From NCBI RefSeq assembly GCF_030719035.1, contig NZ_CP132203.1:558001-622000 (forward strand): a DNA stretch of 64,000 nucleotides, read 5' to 3'. A program made the translations under genes and the position numbers. Numbering within the stretch: the stretch's first letter is position 1; every line of letters starts with the position of its first letter. The notes under the pieces were generated by a model. That model was not told where the DNA came from. It searched no databases and saw only the letters and a program-made list of their open reading frames with translations. Source of the stretch: Hahella sp. HNIBRBA332. Its GTDB lineage: Bacteria; Pseudomonadota; Gammaproteobacteria; Pseudomonadales; Oleiphilaceae. Shown in pieces: positions 1 to 8,436 of the stretch.

Positions 1-1485
1 CGTCAGACGGAGGTTGGCGGAGGTTTTCTCCACCTGTTGCTCTTCAATGACCCGACTGAAAAACTCGTCTTCCGCCAATTGAAGTATATACCGGTCTGCA
101 TTAGGCACGCTTTTCCAGAACACTTTCGCTTTTTCGTCAAAATAATTCACTGCTATGACGTGGGTGTCGTCAAGCTTTCCCAGGATGGTGAATCTCCGCT
201 GCTCGCTATAGGAAAAATCGTCGCCGCCAGCCAGTGTGGCGATACGCCAGAAATATTCGCCTGCATTCAGGTTGCGTTCGGCTTGGGCGCTGGAGATGGA
301 AGAGAAGGGGGTGCGGGTGTAGAGGGCGGTGAATTGGGGATCGGTAGAGATTTCAAGGCTGGACATCTGGGTTGGCGTGTCCAGTCGCCAGCGGAACACG
401 GGGCGCGGTTCTCGCAGCAACGCCCCGGTCAGCGGCGTAATCAGCTGCGCCGGCTCCGCCTTTTGCTCCACTTTGAAGCGCACTTCCGTATCCACGCCTT
501 CCAATCCTCCCGGGTCCACCGCCCGCAGCAATAAGCGGTAGTCGCCATTGCCCAGATCGGGTAGCTCAACCAGAGGAGCGTCAATTTGCTGGGAAAAAAC
601 CGGTAGTTCCTTCCCGTCGCCTTTAAATACTTCGATAACGTATGCTGTCGCATTGGTTACCGGGACCCAGCTCAACGTCACCGGAACGGCGTTGTACACC
701 GCCGAGGCCGACACTTCCGGCGCTTCCGGCAACTGGATTTCAGAGAAGGAGGAGCCTGAGCCAATCGTGGCGCCTTGCCCCTTGTAAAGTTTGCGGGAGG
801 CGGTGGCGTTAGAGACTTCCACTATACCCTCCGTGACTTCCGCCACTGTGACGTCGGCGGTCGCCCGCAGACGGAAAGCTGTGCCGCGCACCGCCGCGAC
901 GGCGGAGGGCGTGGAGACTTCATAGCGGGAGGCGGGGCCTCTGCGCGGCGTCACTTTCTGCTGCATTTTGCCGCGCAGCAGACGCAGTCTCGTATCCACC
1001 ATGCCGGTGTCGCCGTAATGGGTCAGGGTATTGAAGATCACAATGGATTGGCGGGATACCGTCAGCTCGCTGCCGTCTGCGAATCCAACCAGCGCGGAGC
1101 CTTCATCGGTTTTGATTTCATCGCCGATTTCGAGTTTGGCTTCCGACGTCGCCAGCACATAGTGAGAAGTGTGCGCCTTACGCAGCCACACTTTGCCGCG
1201 CAGATTGAGTAAAGAGGCGGACTGTGGATAGTGGCGCAGCCAGGCGACGGGAATTCTGAGTTGCGTGCCGGGCGTCAGCGACCAGGCGTCGTTGAGGCTG
1301 TTATAGCGCATGAGCGCGTCCCAGCCGCGATTGGGCGCAAGGAAGCGCTCACCGATGCTTTGCAGGCTGTCATTGGGTCGGGTGGTGTAGGTCCACTCCA
1401 TCTTGTCGGGCTCTTGGGCGAACCCGGCGTAGGAGAACCAACACAGGAACCAGAACCACAACAGGTGGCGTTTGCTCTGTTTCAA
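1..1485 (-). CDS. FecR/LysM envelope protein with fibronectin-like repeats (3' end outside window)
   Basis: The reading frame is open from 1485 to the left edge (495 codons), so the C-terminus is missing. It begins with TTG at 1485: the codon just before is TGA, and a GGGAGG ribosome site lies 4 bases upstream, so no earlier start is possible. A signal peptide (about residues 1-23, ending FAQ) is followed by a LysM-like segment (about 30-80, NDSLQSIGERF and a TPGTQLRIPV ending) that should bind peptidoglycan. Next comes a FecR domain (about 95-230; TPSAVAAVRGTAFR is its signature), then fibronectin/Ig-like repeats. There is no sign of the TonB-signalling form of FecR, so it is probably a periplasmic sensor or scaffold. 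It lies 60 bases downstream of a response regulator on the same strand and probably shares its operon. In related operons a CHASE2 kinase or cyclase often follows; that part would be outside the window. Confidence 0.85.
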   Translation of the reverse strand, partial: MKQSKRHLLWFWFLCWFSYAGFAQEPDKMEWTYTTRPNDSLQSIGERFLAPNRGWDALMRYNSLNDAWSLTPGTQLRIPVAWLRHYPQSASLLNLRGKVWLRKAHTSHYVLATSEAKLEIGDEIKTDEGSALVGFADGSELTVSRQSIVIFNTLTHYGDTGMVDTRLRLLRGKMQQKVTPRRGPASRYEVSTPSAVAAVRGTAFRLRATADVTVAEVTEGIVEVSNATASRKLYKGQGATIGSGSSFSEIQLPEAPEVSASAVYNAVPVTLSWVPVTNATAYVIEVFKGDGKELPVFSQQIDAPLVELPDLGNGDYRLLLRAVDPGGLEGVDTEVRFKVEQKAEPAQLITPLTGALLREPRPVFRWRLDTPTQMSSLEISTDPQFTALYTRTPFSSISSAQAERNLNAGEYFWRIATLAGGDDFSYSEQRRFTILGKLDDTHVIAVNYFDEKAKVFWKSVPNADRYILQLAEDEFFSRVIEEQQVEKTSANLRLT

Positions 1486-1545
1486 TCAGCCTCCCAATAT
1501 TCACAGTATCGTCAATTGTTGGCCGCGATGACCGGACAATGCGGC

Positions 1546-2232
1546 CTATTCCACTTCCTCCAGCCGATAACCGTGCTGGTAAATGGTCTTAATGCGAAAT
1601 CCGTTTTCCGGTTTGATTCCCAGTTTTCGCCGCAGACGGCTCATGTGAGTGTCCACGGTGCGGGTATTGATGTCGCTGCTGACGCCCCAGACCCTTTCCA
1701 GCAGGTACTTGCGCGACAGCAGGCGGCCTTTGTTTTCGAACAGAAACGTCGTCAGATCGAAGTCTTTGTCCGTCAACGTCAGCGGCTCGCCGTTCAGTTG
1801 AATGGTCCGTTTCTTGTGGTTGATGCTGAAGGGGCCATAACTGGCTTCTTCGGCATCGGTTTCCTCCGTGCGGTTTCTCCGGCTCAGCGCCTTGAGCCGG
1901 GCGATGAGTTCGCCGGGCCGCGCCGGCTTCACCATGTAATCGTCGGCGCCGGCCTCAAGCGCCTCAATAATATCTTCCTCCGCTTCGCGCTGAGTCAGGA
2001 ACAACACCGGGATCGGCCATTCCTGCTGCTGCCGCACTTTGCGGAGGATGTCGATGCCGTCCATATCCGGCAATTGCCAGTCCATGATGAGCAAATCGAA
2101 GCTGTCATGGGTGACGGCGAATAAAAAATCTTTCCCCGTATTGTAGTGGCGGCATTGGAAATCTGAGTTCCGCAGATTTAGCAATAGCTGGTCCGCCAGA
2201 TTCTGGTCGTCTTCTAGAAGTCCGATTTTCAT
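1546..2232 (-). CDS. OmpR/PhoB-type response regulator
   Basis: A 228-residue two-component regulator. The receiver domain (1-120) has the acidic pocket E7-D8-D9, phospho-acceptor D51 in LLIMDWQLPDMDG, T80 and K102 (MVKPARP). The winged-helix DNA-binding domain (about 130-228) carries the RTVDTHMSRLRRKLG recognition segment. All residues needed for phosphorylation are present. No histidine kinase is adjacent upstream; the partner is probably encoded further along the operon beyond the FecR/LysM gene. The target genes are unknown. Confidence 0.93.
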   Translation of the reverse strand: MKIGLLEDDQNLADQLLLNLRNSDFQCRHYNTGKDFLFAVTHDSFDLLIMDWQLPDMDGIDILRKVRQQQEWPIPVLFLTQREAEEDIIEALEAGADDYMVKPARPGELIARLKALSRRNRTEETDAEEASYGPFSINHKKRTIQLNGEPLTLTDKDFDLTTFLFENKGRLLSRKYLLERVWGVSSDINTRTVDTHMSRLRRKLGIKPENGFRIKTIYQHGYRLEEVE

Positions 2233-2848
2233 AGTCTGCGTTCGTCTAACTGTTTGATGTATATCTAAGTTTGGCAGTAAACCACCAATCTCGCTAACTT
2301 TTGCCGAAAAATGTGCGGAGCGAGTTGAACCGCACCTGATTCAGCGACTTTTTCGACAGACAGCAAACCTTGTGAAAAGCCGGACTAGGGCAATGTCTAC
2401 TTCAACTTAAATGGTTTTTGTGAGCAATTTAAAAATGTAACAACAAGCTACTTTTTGCATCGCGCCCCGTCTTCCAATGCTTCGGGGCGACCCAAAACTC
2501 ACTGTAATAATGCCTGTGCGCAGACATCTGTCGGACTTGGCCATGGTCCTGGCGGCGGGGTTGGTTATATGATGGCGCTGCGGCTCTCCCGAAACTCCTG
2601 CCAAGGCGTGGACCAATCAGCGGGATGGGCCCAGCACTCCACGCCGGAGCGTGCGCAGCGGTGTCAGGCGTTCAAGCAGGAAATGGAACCGTCCAAAGGC
2701 GAGGGGCTGTGATCGCAGGGATCTGAGGTCAGGATCTTACGCGTATAAGCGAAGTGTGCAGTTCTCCCTTCGCGACGCCCTGACAAAGGGATGGACGGCG
2801 AATATAAGGAAATAGCGGTGATCGCAATGATCGCTGTGGAGAAGGAAA
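2233..2848. other. Long intergenic region with small repeats
   Basis: 616 bases between the divergent response regulator and the secreted propeller gene. It holds an inverted repeat with 7-base arms CGCCCCG/CGGGGCG (2463-2469 and 2483-2489). A direct repeat TGATCGC-AA-TGATCGC lies about 2819-2834, with another GTGATCGC copy near 2709. Short frames on both strands have no ribosome site and no protein-like composition, so I do not call a gene. I recognise no known riboswitch. The length suggests two promoters and regulation, but this is not shown. Confidence 0.4.
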
Positions 2849-4978
2849 ATGAAAGTAATAAGGACTTTTAAGCGAGAAACAGGATGTAAACTTCATTTGG
2901 GTGTGGCCCTTTTTGCGTTGTTGACGGCCTTTGTTTTTCCGACCCGGGCGGAGATCAATTTTTACCCGCCTGTGAATCTGTCCTATTCAGAGGGTTTAAG
3001 TTTTAACCCCAGCTTGGTGGCTCAAGGCGATAATCTCTTTGTGACCTGGGACGATAACAGTTCCGGCGTGAAGGAAGTGATGTTCGCGCGCTCTCGCGAC
3101 AAAGGTGAAAACTACACGCCGCCGAAGCAGCTGTCGTCGCCCTCTGGGCAGTCCAGCGCGCCGGACGTGGCGGTGGACTCCCGCGGTCACGTGCATGTGG
3201 TTTGGCAGGATACCCTGTACGGCGCCTCTACGATCCTTTACGTGCGTTCGGAAGACGGCGGCAAGACCTTTACCTCGGCCGTCAGTCTGTCTGGAGATGA
3301 CAGCGCTTCCGTGCGGGCGGATATTCTGGTGGATTCGGCTAACGTGATCTATGTGGCCTGGACAGACACCGGGACGGAAGAGGTGATAGTGACCCAGAGC
3401 GCGGATGGCGGCGTCAGCTTTCAGCAGGTCGCCAAGATTAAAGCCAACTTTGTCTCCAGCGTACGCATGACGGCGGGCGGGGATCGGCGTATCCATGTAG
3501 CCTGGACCAATGCGCAGAATGTCTATCACATGTACTCCAGGAACGGTGGGCGCAGTTTTTCTCAGCCGGTTAGTATTTCCGCTAGCAGTGCGGTGTCTTC
3601 TTCAGTGTCGCTGGCGGCGGATGCGGGCAGTAATGTTTATATCGGTTGGAGTGAGCAGATCAATAATGAGGCGGAGATCTATGTGGCGCGCTCTGAGGAT
3701 GGCGGACAGCATTTTGCGCCGCCCGGCAACATCAGCCGCAACCCGGGGGCCTCAATCGGCCCGGATCTGGCCACGGATGCCGAAGGCGTGCTGTATGTCG
3801 TTTGGCAGGATACGACGCCGGGCAACTACGAAGCGATGTTCGCTTTCTCCACTGATAGAGCCCTGACCTTCTCACCCGCCGCTAATATATCTCCCAGCGA
3901 ACTGGGGTCTCTGGTGACCAAGGTGGCGGTCAATGCGTCCGGCGACATATTCGTCGCCTGGGACGATAATCGCAGTGGGAATTTTGAGATTATCGTGGCG
4001 CGGGGGATGCAGGGCTTGGCGGCGATCAAGAACGCGACCGCCAAGCCCTCTCCCTTCAGTCCGAATGGAGACGGCGCCAACGATACGTTGAGGGTGCGCG
4101 CCGATTTTACCGCCCCGCTGCAATGGGAGGCTTCCGTTCTCACGTCGGAGAATGAACCCGTGAACCTGTTTCGCGGTAATGGGGAAATCTTCGATTTAAC
4201 ATGGGACGGACTGGACCACAACGGCGTGGTGACCCCGGACGGCTCCTACCGCTTCTTGATTACTGGCGTGGATGTGGACGGCGTGGCGGCGGCTCCGGCG
4301 GAAGTGTATTTCAGCGTGAACACCGTATCGGACTCGGAACCGCCGCAGTTGTTGAGCTATGAGTCCAACTATGCGGAATTTGGTCCGGACGGCGATGGAC
4401 GGCGCGATAACGTCACGCTTAAAGCAAGCTTCAACAAAAGTCTTGATTGGACGCTCAGCTATCAGAACCGCGATGGAGTGGAGCTGTTTCGTCAACAAGG
4501 CAGCGGCGTTTCGCTGAATAAGCTGTGGGATGGGCGTGATTTCAGTGGGGTTACAGTTGCGGATGATCGTTATGTGATTGCGCTGTCGGCTACGGACACG
4601 CAGGGAATCAGTGTGAATGGGGAGTTGCGGGTGATTGTGGACACGGTCGCTCCGCAATGGGCCAATATCAGCGTTACGCCGGACGTGATCACCCCCAACG
4701 GTGACCAATCCAATGACAAGACGCGACTGGAGTTCGATCTCAATGAAGGCGCTCTGACCACCGTGTACGTCTACGAGGCGCGGGGCGGCTCCTTAGTGCG
4801 GGAGCTGTATCGGGAGCCTCTGATTGGCGAACATCACGTCGCGATCGACTGGGATGGACGTTCCGGCACAGGGAGTGTCGTGGCGCCGGGAAAGTATATC
4901 TTTAAAGTGTGGATGCGGGACTATGCGGCCAATCGCGCGGAGCCCTATCCGGTAGTGGCCGACGTCACAGTGAGGTAA
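2849..4978 (+). CDS. Secreted beta-propeller protein with three FlgD-like Ig modules
   Basis: A 709-residue exported protein of unknown function. The signal peptide (1-34, hydrophobic core LGVALFALLTAFVF, cleavage after TRA) is preceded by a positively charged stretch. Residues about 35-390 contain six or seven repeats of a sialidase/BNR-like blade: V(A/V)W-(D/Q)D, about ten residues, then (R/Q)S-x-DGG-x-x-F. Residues about 395-709 hold three Ig-like modules, each opening with a calcium-loop-like motif (FSPNGDGANDTLR, FGPDGDGRRDN, ITPNGDQSNDKTR) and closing with a FlgD-like WDG(R/L)...G.Y. Such modules occur in surface and cell-wall proteins. Sialidase catalytic residues cannot be assigned, so enzyme activity is not claimed. 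The ribosome site GGAGAAGGAAA precedes ATG. It is followed by a strong hairpin at 5039-5061. Confidence 0.85.
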   Translation: MKVIRTFKRETGCKLHLGVALFALLTAFVFPTRAEINFYPPVNLSYSEGLSFNPSLVAQGDNLFVTWDDNSSGVKEVMFARSRDKGENYTPPKQLSSPSGQSSAPDVAVDSRGHVHVVWQDTLYGASTILYVRSEDGGKTFTSAVSLSGDDSASVRADILVDSANVIYVAWTDTGTEEVIVTQSADGGVSFQQVAKIKANFVSSVRMTAGGDRRIHVAWTNAQNVYHMYSRNGGRSFSQPVSISASSAVSSSVSLAADAGSNVYIGWSEQINNEAEIYVARSEDGGQHFAPPGNISRNPGASIGPDLATDAEGVLYVVWQDTTPGNYEAMFAFSTDRALTFSPAANISPSELGSLVTKVAVNASGDIFVAWDDNRSGNFEIIVARGMQGLAAIKNATAKPSPFSPNGDGANDTLRVRADFTAPLQWEASVLTSENEPVNLFRGNGEIFDLTWDGLDHNGVVTPDGSYRFLITGVDVDGVAAAPAEVYFSVNTVSDSEPPQLLSYESNYAEFGPDGDGRRDNVTLKASFNKSLDWTLSYQNRDGVELFRQQGSGVSLNKLWDGRDFSGVTVADDRYVIALSATDTQGISVNGELRVIVDTVAPQWANISVTPDVITPNGDQSNDKTRLEFDLNEGALTTVYVYEARGGSLVRELYREPLIGEHHVAIDWDGRSGTGSVVAPGKYIFKVWMRDYAANRAEPYPVVADVTVR

Positions 4979-5038
4979 GCGGTGGCCGCTCCGCTCGTCG
5001 AATGCGGCGGAGTGGTTTATAGTGTAGTCATTATCTAC

Positions 5039-5061
5039 GCCGCGACGGGGCCCGTCGCGGC
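5039..5061. terminator. 11-bp perfect hairpin between the propeller gene and bolA
   Basis: The arms GCCGCGACGGG and CCCGTCGCGGC are perfectly complementary around one central G. No T-run follows on either strand, so it is at best an atypical terminator; it could equally be an operator or repeat. Confidence 0.4.
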
Positions 5062-5095
5062 GGCTTGCTATCTAATCCTATCTGCTGAATAAAAT

Positions 5096-5431
5096 ATGAA
5101 AATCCAAATCTCTGTTGAGAATAAGTTAAAAGAGGCTTTCACTCCGACGCACTTGGAGGTGATCAATGAAAGCCATATGCACAGCGTCCCTCCCAATTCG
5201 GAAACCCATTTCAAGGTGGTGTTGGTGACGCCGCAGTTTACGGATATGCGCTCCGTGCAACGGCACCAGAAGGTGTATGCGGTGCTGGGCGAGCTGATGC
5301 AACAGGGCATTCACGCGCTGGCGCTGCACACGTTCACCCCACAGGAATGGCTGGAGAAAGGCCAGGCCCCGGATTCGCCCAATTGCATGGGCGGCAGCAA
5401 AAAAGCCAAAACGGAGTCGGGCGGTCAATGA
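5096..5431 (+). CDS. bolA: BolA family protein
   Basis: A 111-residue protein with the full BolA fold. The signature HFKVVLVTPQFTDMRSVQRHQKVY (about residues 37-60) is the class II KH-like core, with the RH-x-x-VY segment used in Fe-S/glutaredoxin partnership. BolA proteins work with monothiol glutaredoxins in iron-sulfur handling, and in E. coli BolA also affects cell shape and biofilm genes. The length fits BolA (about 105 residues), and the sequence is closer to BolA than to the shorter IbaG. Its stop overlaps the next gene by four bases (ATGA), indicating translational coupling. Confidence 0.88.
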   Translation: MKIQISVENKLKEAFTPTHLEVINESHMHSVPPNSETHFKVVLVTPQFTDMRSVQRHQKVYAVLGELMQQGIHALALHTFTPQEWLEKGQAPDSPNCMGGSKKAKTESGGQ

Positions 5432-6045
5432 GCCAGTTCTTCCAGATCCATCAGGATAACCCACAGGCCCGTCTGGTTCGTCAGGCGGTGGAAATCATTC
5501 ACAGCGGCGGCGTTATTGTTTATCCCACGGATTCCGGTTATGCGCTGGGGTGCGCCATCGGCGATAAAAGCGCTGCGGACCGCATCAAAGGCATTCGTCG
5601 CCTGGATGATAAGCATAATTTCACGCTGGTGTGCCGGGATTTAAGCGATATCTCCACATACGCCAAGGTGGATAACAGTACTTATCGTCTATTGAAAAAC
5701 CACACCCCCGGCGCCTATACCTTTATTTTAACGGCGACTTCGGAGGTGCCGCGCAGGCTGTTGCATCCGAAACGGCGTCAGATTGGCATCAGGGTGCCTG
5801 ATAACCGCATTGCGCAGGCGCTGCTGGAGGAGCTGGGCGAGCCGCTGATGAGCTCTACACTGATCATGCCCGGCGAAGACATGCCGATGACCGATCCTTA
5901 TGAGATTCGCCAGATGCTGGAGCATGCGGTGGACTTGATCATTGATGGCGGTTTCTGCGGCATGGAGCCCACTTCCGTTGTGGATCTGACCGACGATACG
6001 CCGGTGATCCTGAGGGAAGGCGCGGGCGATATTTCCGGCTTCTGA
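5428..6045 (+). CDS. yciO: YciO/Sua5-YrdC family RNA-binding protein
   Basis: A 205-residue protein starting at the ATG that overlaps the bolA stop. It has the Sua5/YciO/YrdC fold: GGVIVYPTDSGYALGC (about 28-43), KHNFTLVCRDLSD, and PGAYTFILTATSEVPRR with a lysine/arginine-rich nucleotide/RNA-binding surface, ending PTSVVDLTD...ILREGAGD. YrdC and Sua5 make threonylcarbamoyl-AMP for the t6A tRNA modification. YciO is the close relative with a less certain role. Length and the HNFTLVCRDLSDIS pattern favour YciO over TsaC. Confidence 0.85.
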   Translation: MSQFFQIHQDNPQARLVRQAVEIIHSGGVIVYPTDSGYALGCAIGDKSAADRIKGIRRLDDKHNFTLVCRDLSDISTYAKVDNSTYRLLKNHTPGAYTFILTATSEVPRRLLHPKRRQIGIRVPDNRIAQALLEELGEPLMSSTLIMPGEDMPMTDPYEIRQMLEHAVDLIIDGGFCGMEPTSVVDLTDDTPVILREGAGDISGF

Positions 6046-6081
6046 ATGAATGCGCCGCCGGATTCTCAGCGGCGGCGCGCA

Positions 6082-6792
6082 TCAACTGATCGAGATGGAG
6101 AAGGCGGCGCCGGAATTTGCGGTCATCTCCGCGGCGGCGGACCCCATTTTGTGAAAGCGCTGCACGATGTCCTGCAGGGAGTTATTCTGCGGATTGGAGG
6201 AAAGCAGCGAGCTGAACAGCGAGTTGTCGCCCCCGTATGCATTCTGCAGGCGCATCACGTTCTGAACGTAATCCAATGCGGGCTTCTGATTACTCAGGCG
6301 CACGAACGTTTGCTTGATATCCGGGTTGCGGTTGATATCCGCTTCAATCTTCTGCTTGGCTTCCGTTGGAATTGCGCCTGAAATTTCCAGCGCGCCGGTC
6401 TCGTTGCGACCCAGGCGAACCTGTCCGCGCACACTGGTGACGCCATACTCGGCAAGCTTTTGCCTGAGCGTCTGTTGCACAAAGGCAGTATCTTGCCCGA
6501 CACCTTGCTGAAACTCTTTGATCATGACCCGGGGGCGGGAGCTTTGTTCCTGCGGCTGACCGGACAGGGTCACGGTTCCTGGTTCAGGATGATTGTCCAT
6601 GGCCGCGTCGGCCTTTGTCTGCTGGGCGGCGGTGGGCTGTTTCAGGCCTTCGTACGCCTGATTTCCGTATTCAAATAAAGTGCGAATTAAACCCATGACG
6701 GCTACCTTGTTATCTCTGAGTGCGTTTTTTCCGGCATTGGAAAGCGCATATACCTGACTTATTTCAAACATATTCAAATGCTGTGCCAGCAT
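6082..6792 (-). CDS. Uncharacterised protein
   Basis: 236 residues, family not recognised. There is no signal peptide or membrane segment. The N-terminal third (LSNAGKNALRDNKVAVMGLIRTLFEYG) looks helical. A polar linker rich in Q, P and T follows (about 50-90). The middle (about 95-170: KEFQQGVGQDTAFVQQTLRQKLAEYG, then VRGQVRLGRNETGALEISGAIPTEAKQKIEADINRN) looks like an alternating helix/strand domain. The tail is serine/asparagine-rich. Either ATG at 6792 or ATG at 6771 could be the start; neither has a convincing ribosome site. It sits alone between yciO (convergent) and exonuclease I (divergent). Confidence 0.6.
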   Translation of the reverse strand: MLAQHLNMFEISQVYALSNAGKNALRDNKVAVMGLIRTLFEYGNQAYEGLKQPTAAQQTKADAAMDNHPEPGTVTLSGQPQEQSSRPRVMIKEFQQGVGQDTAFVQQTLRQKLAEYGVTSVRGQVRLGRNETGALEISGAIPTEAKQKIEADINRNPDIKQTFVRLSNQKPALDYVQNVMRLQNAYGGDNSLFSSLLSSNPQNNSLQDIVQRFHKMGSAAAEMTANSGAAFSISIS

Positions 6793-6869
6793 TCGGCCGG
6801 GAATCCAACATGACGAACGGAGCGCTATTGGCTAACATGGGCGCCTGATTGACGACTCAGAGTAGTTAA

Positions 6870-8321
6870 ATGGCTGACACCTTTTATTGGTACGATTTCG
6901 AGACCTGGGGCGCAGATCCCCGCAGAGACAGGCCCTCTCAGTTTGCGGGCGTGCGCACGGACTTGGATCTCAACCCCATCGAAGAGCCGCTGGTGATGTA
7001 CTGCAAGCCGGCGGAAGACGTATTGCCGCAACCGGAAGCCTGCCTGATTACCGGCATCACGCCGCAGAAAGCAATGTCGGAGGGCGTGAGTGAAGCGGAG
7101 TTTATCCGTCTGATCCACGAGCAATTCTCCCGTCCGGGAACCTGTGTGGTCGGCTACAACAGCATCCGCTTCGACGATGAAGTCACCCGCAATACGCTAT
7201 ACCGCAATTTTTACGATCCTTACAGCCGGGAGTGGCGAAACGGCAATTCCCGTTGGGACGTTATTGATATGGTGCGGCTTACCTACGCCATGCGGCCCGA
7301 CGGTATAAACTGGCCCATGAACGCGGAAGGGGTCCCCAGCTTTCGCCTGGAAGAGCTGACCAAGGCTAATGGCGTGACGCATGAGGCGGCGCATGACGCT
7401 ATGTCTGACGTTTACGCCACCATTGCGGTGGCGCGACTGATCAAGACGGCGCAACCCAAGTTGTATGACTATGTGCTTGGCCATCGCAATAAGAAAGTTC
7501 TGGAAGGACTGGTGGATATCGGGCGCATGAAGCCCTTGTTTCATGTGTCCTCCAAATTTCCGGCGGCATTGGGCTGTTGCGCCATGGTGGCTCCCGTCGC
7601 GCGCCATCCAACCAATCCCAACGGCGTGATCGTCTATGATCTGCGCGCTGATCCATCCACTTGGACGCACTTGCCGGTGGAGAAGATTCGAGAGCGTATC
7701 TTCACCTCAAATGAGGACCTTCCTGAAGGCGCTGAGCGTATCCCGTTGAAAGTCGTGCATCTGAACAAGTGTCCGATTCTGGTGGAGAGCAAAATTCTCA
7801 AAACCATGGACCCGGAGAGATTGCGCGGTTTTCAGCTGGACGGCGACAAGCTGAGATCTCACCTGCAGGCGTTGCGTCAGGCGGCGAATATTCAGCAACT
7901 GGTGGCGGAAGTGTTTAACGAGCCCATGGACGACAGCGAAACCGATCCAGACCTGATGCTCTACAGCGGCGGCTTTTTCAGCAACAACGACCGGGAACTG
8001 ATGACTTTCATTCATGAGCAGTCGCCGGAAGTGCTGGGGGAGCTGGAGTTGCCCTTTGAAGATCCAAGGCTGCAGGAGATGCTTTTCCGTTATCGCGCGA
8101 GAAATTTTCCTGGCACGCTGAATGAAGAAGAAATGGAGAAGTGGGAGCGGTATCGTTATCGTCGCTTGTCGGGAGAGTCCGGCGGCGCTTCGATCAGTTT
8201 CCAGGCGTATTTCAAGAAGCTGGAGCAGCTTGCCGCCAACCCGGATATCACGCCGTTGCAGTTATCCATTCTTCAGGATCTGCACCTATACGGCGAGTCC
8301 ATTATTCCCATGGACTTCTGA
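6870..8321 (+). CDS. sbcB: Exodeoxyribonuclease I
   Basis: A 483-residue 3'-5' single-strand DNA exonuclease of the DEDDh class; E. coli SbcB is 475 residues. Motif I is YDFETWG (D and E near residues 10-12). NSIRFDDEVTRNTLYRNFYDPY is typical of ExoI motif II, and motif III is AAHDAMSDVYATIAVA (H and D). The SH3-like and C-terminal regions that shape the ssDNA channel are present (FFSNNDRELM, ILQDLHLYGES). Its roles are recombination, mismatch repair and suppression of recBC defects. It is monocistronic and ends at a strong terminator. Confidence 0.96.
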   Translation: MADTFYWYDFETWGADPRRDRPSQFAGVRTDLDLNPIEEPLVMYCKPAEDVLPQPEACLITGITPQKAMSEGVSEAEFIRLIHEQFSRPGTCVVGYNSIRFDDEVTRNTLYRNFYDPYSREWRNGNSRWDVIDMVRLTYAMRPDGINWPMNAEGVPSFRLEELTKANGVTHEAAHDAMSDVYATIAVARLIKTAQPKLYDYVLGHRNKKVLEGLVDIGRMKPLFHVSSKFPAALGCCAMVAPVARHPTNPNGVIVYDLRADPSTWTHLPVEKIRERIFTSNEDLPEGAERIPLKVVHLNKCPILVESKILKTMDPERLRGFQLDGDKLRSHLQALRQAANIQQLVAEVFNEPMDDSETDPDLMLYSGGFFSNNDRELMTFIHEQSPEVLGELELPFEDPRLQEMLFRYRARNFPGTLNEEEMEKWERYRYRRLSGESGGASISFQAYFKKLEQLAANPDITPLQLSILQDLHLYGESIIPMDF

Positions 8322-8374
8322 ACTCAGGCGGCTCCACAGCCAGAGAGTCTGGCTCTCGTTGGTGGGGGGCGTAA

Positions 8375-8408
8375 CGAAAAAGACCCGCATTGTGCGGGTC
8401 TTTTTTTA
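8375..8408. terminator. Bidirectional rho-independent terminator
   Basis: The stem AGACCCGCA/TGCGGGTCT with a 3-base loop (8381-8401) has T7 on the plus side and an A-run on the other. It serves sbcB on the plus strand and the convergent protease gene on the minus strand. Confidence 0.9.
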
Positions 8409-8436
8409 GTTAGGATGAGTATCGCTGCGGAGACTG

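Noticed and set aside
1231..2124. Long plus-strand frame (297 codons)
   Set aside because: It lies opposite the response regulator and the FecR gene, both of which have clear domain evidence on the minus strand.
2407..2712. Open frames on both strands (69 and 85 codons)
   Set aside because: Non-ATG starts, no ribosome site, protein composition not gene-like, and overlap on opposite strands.
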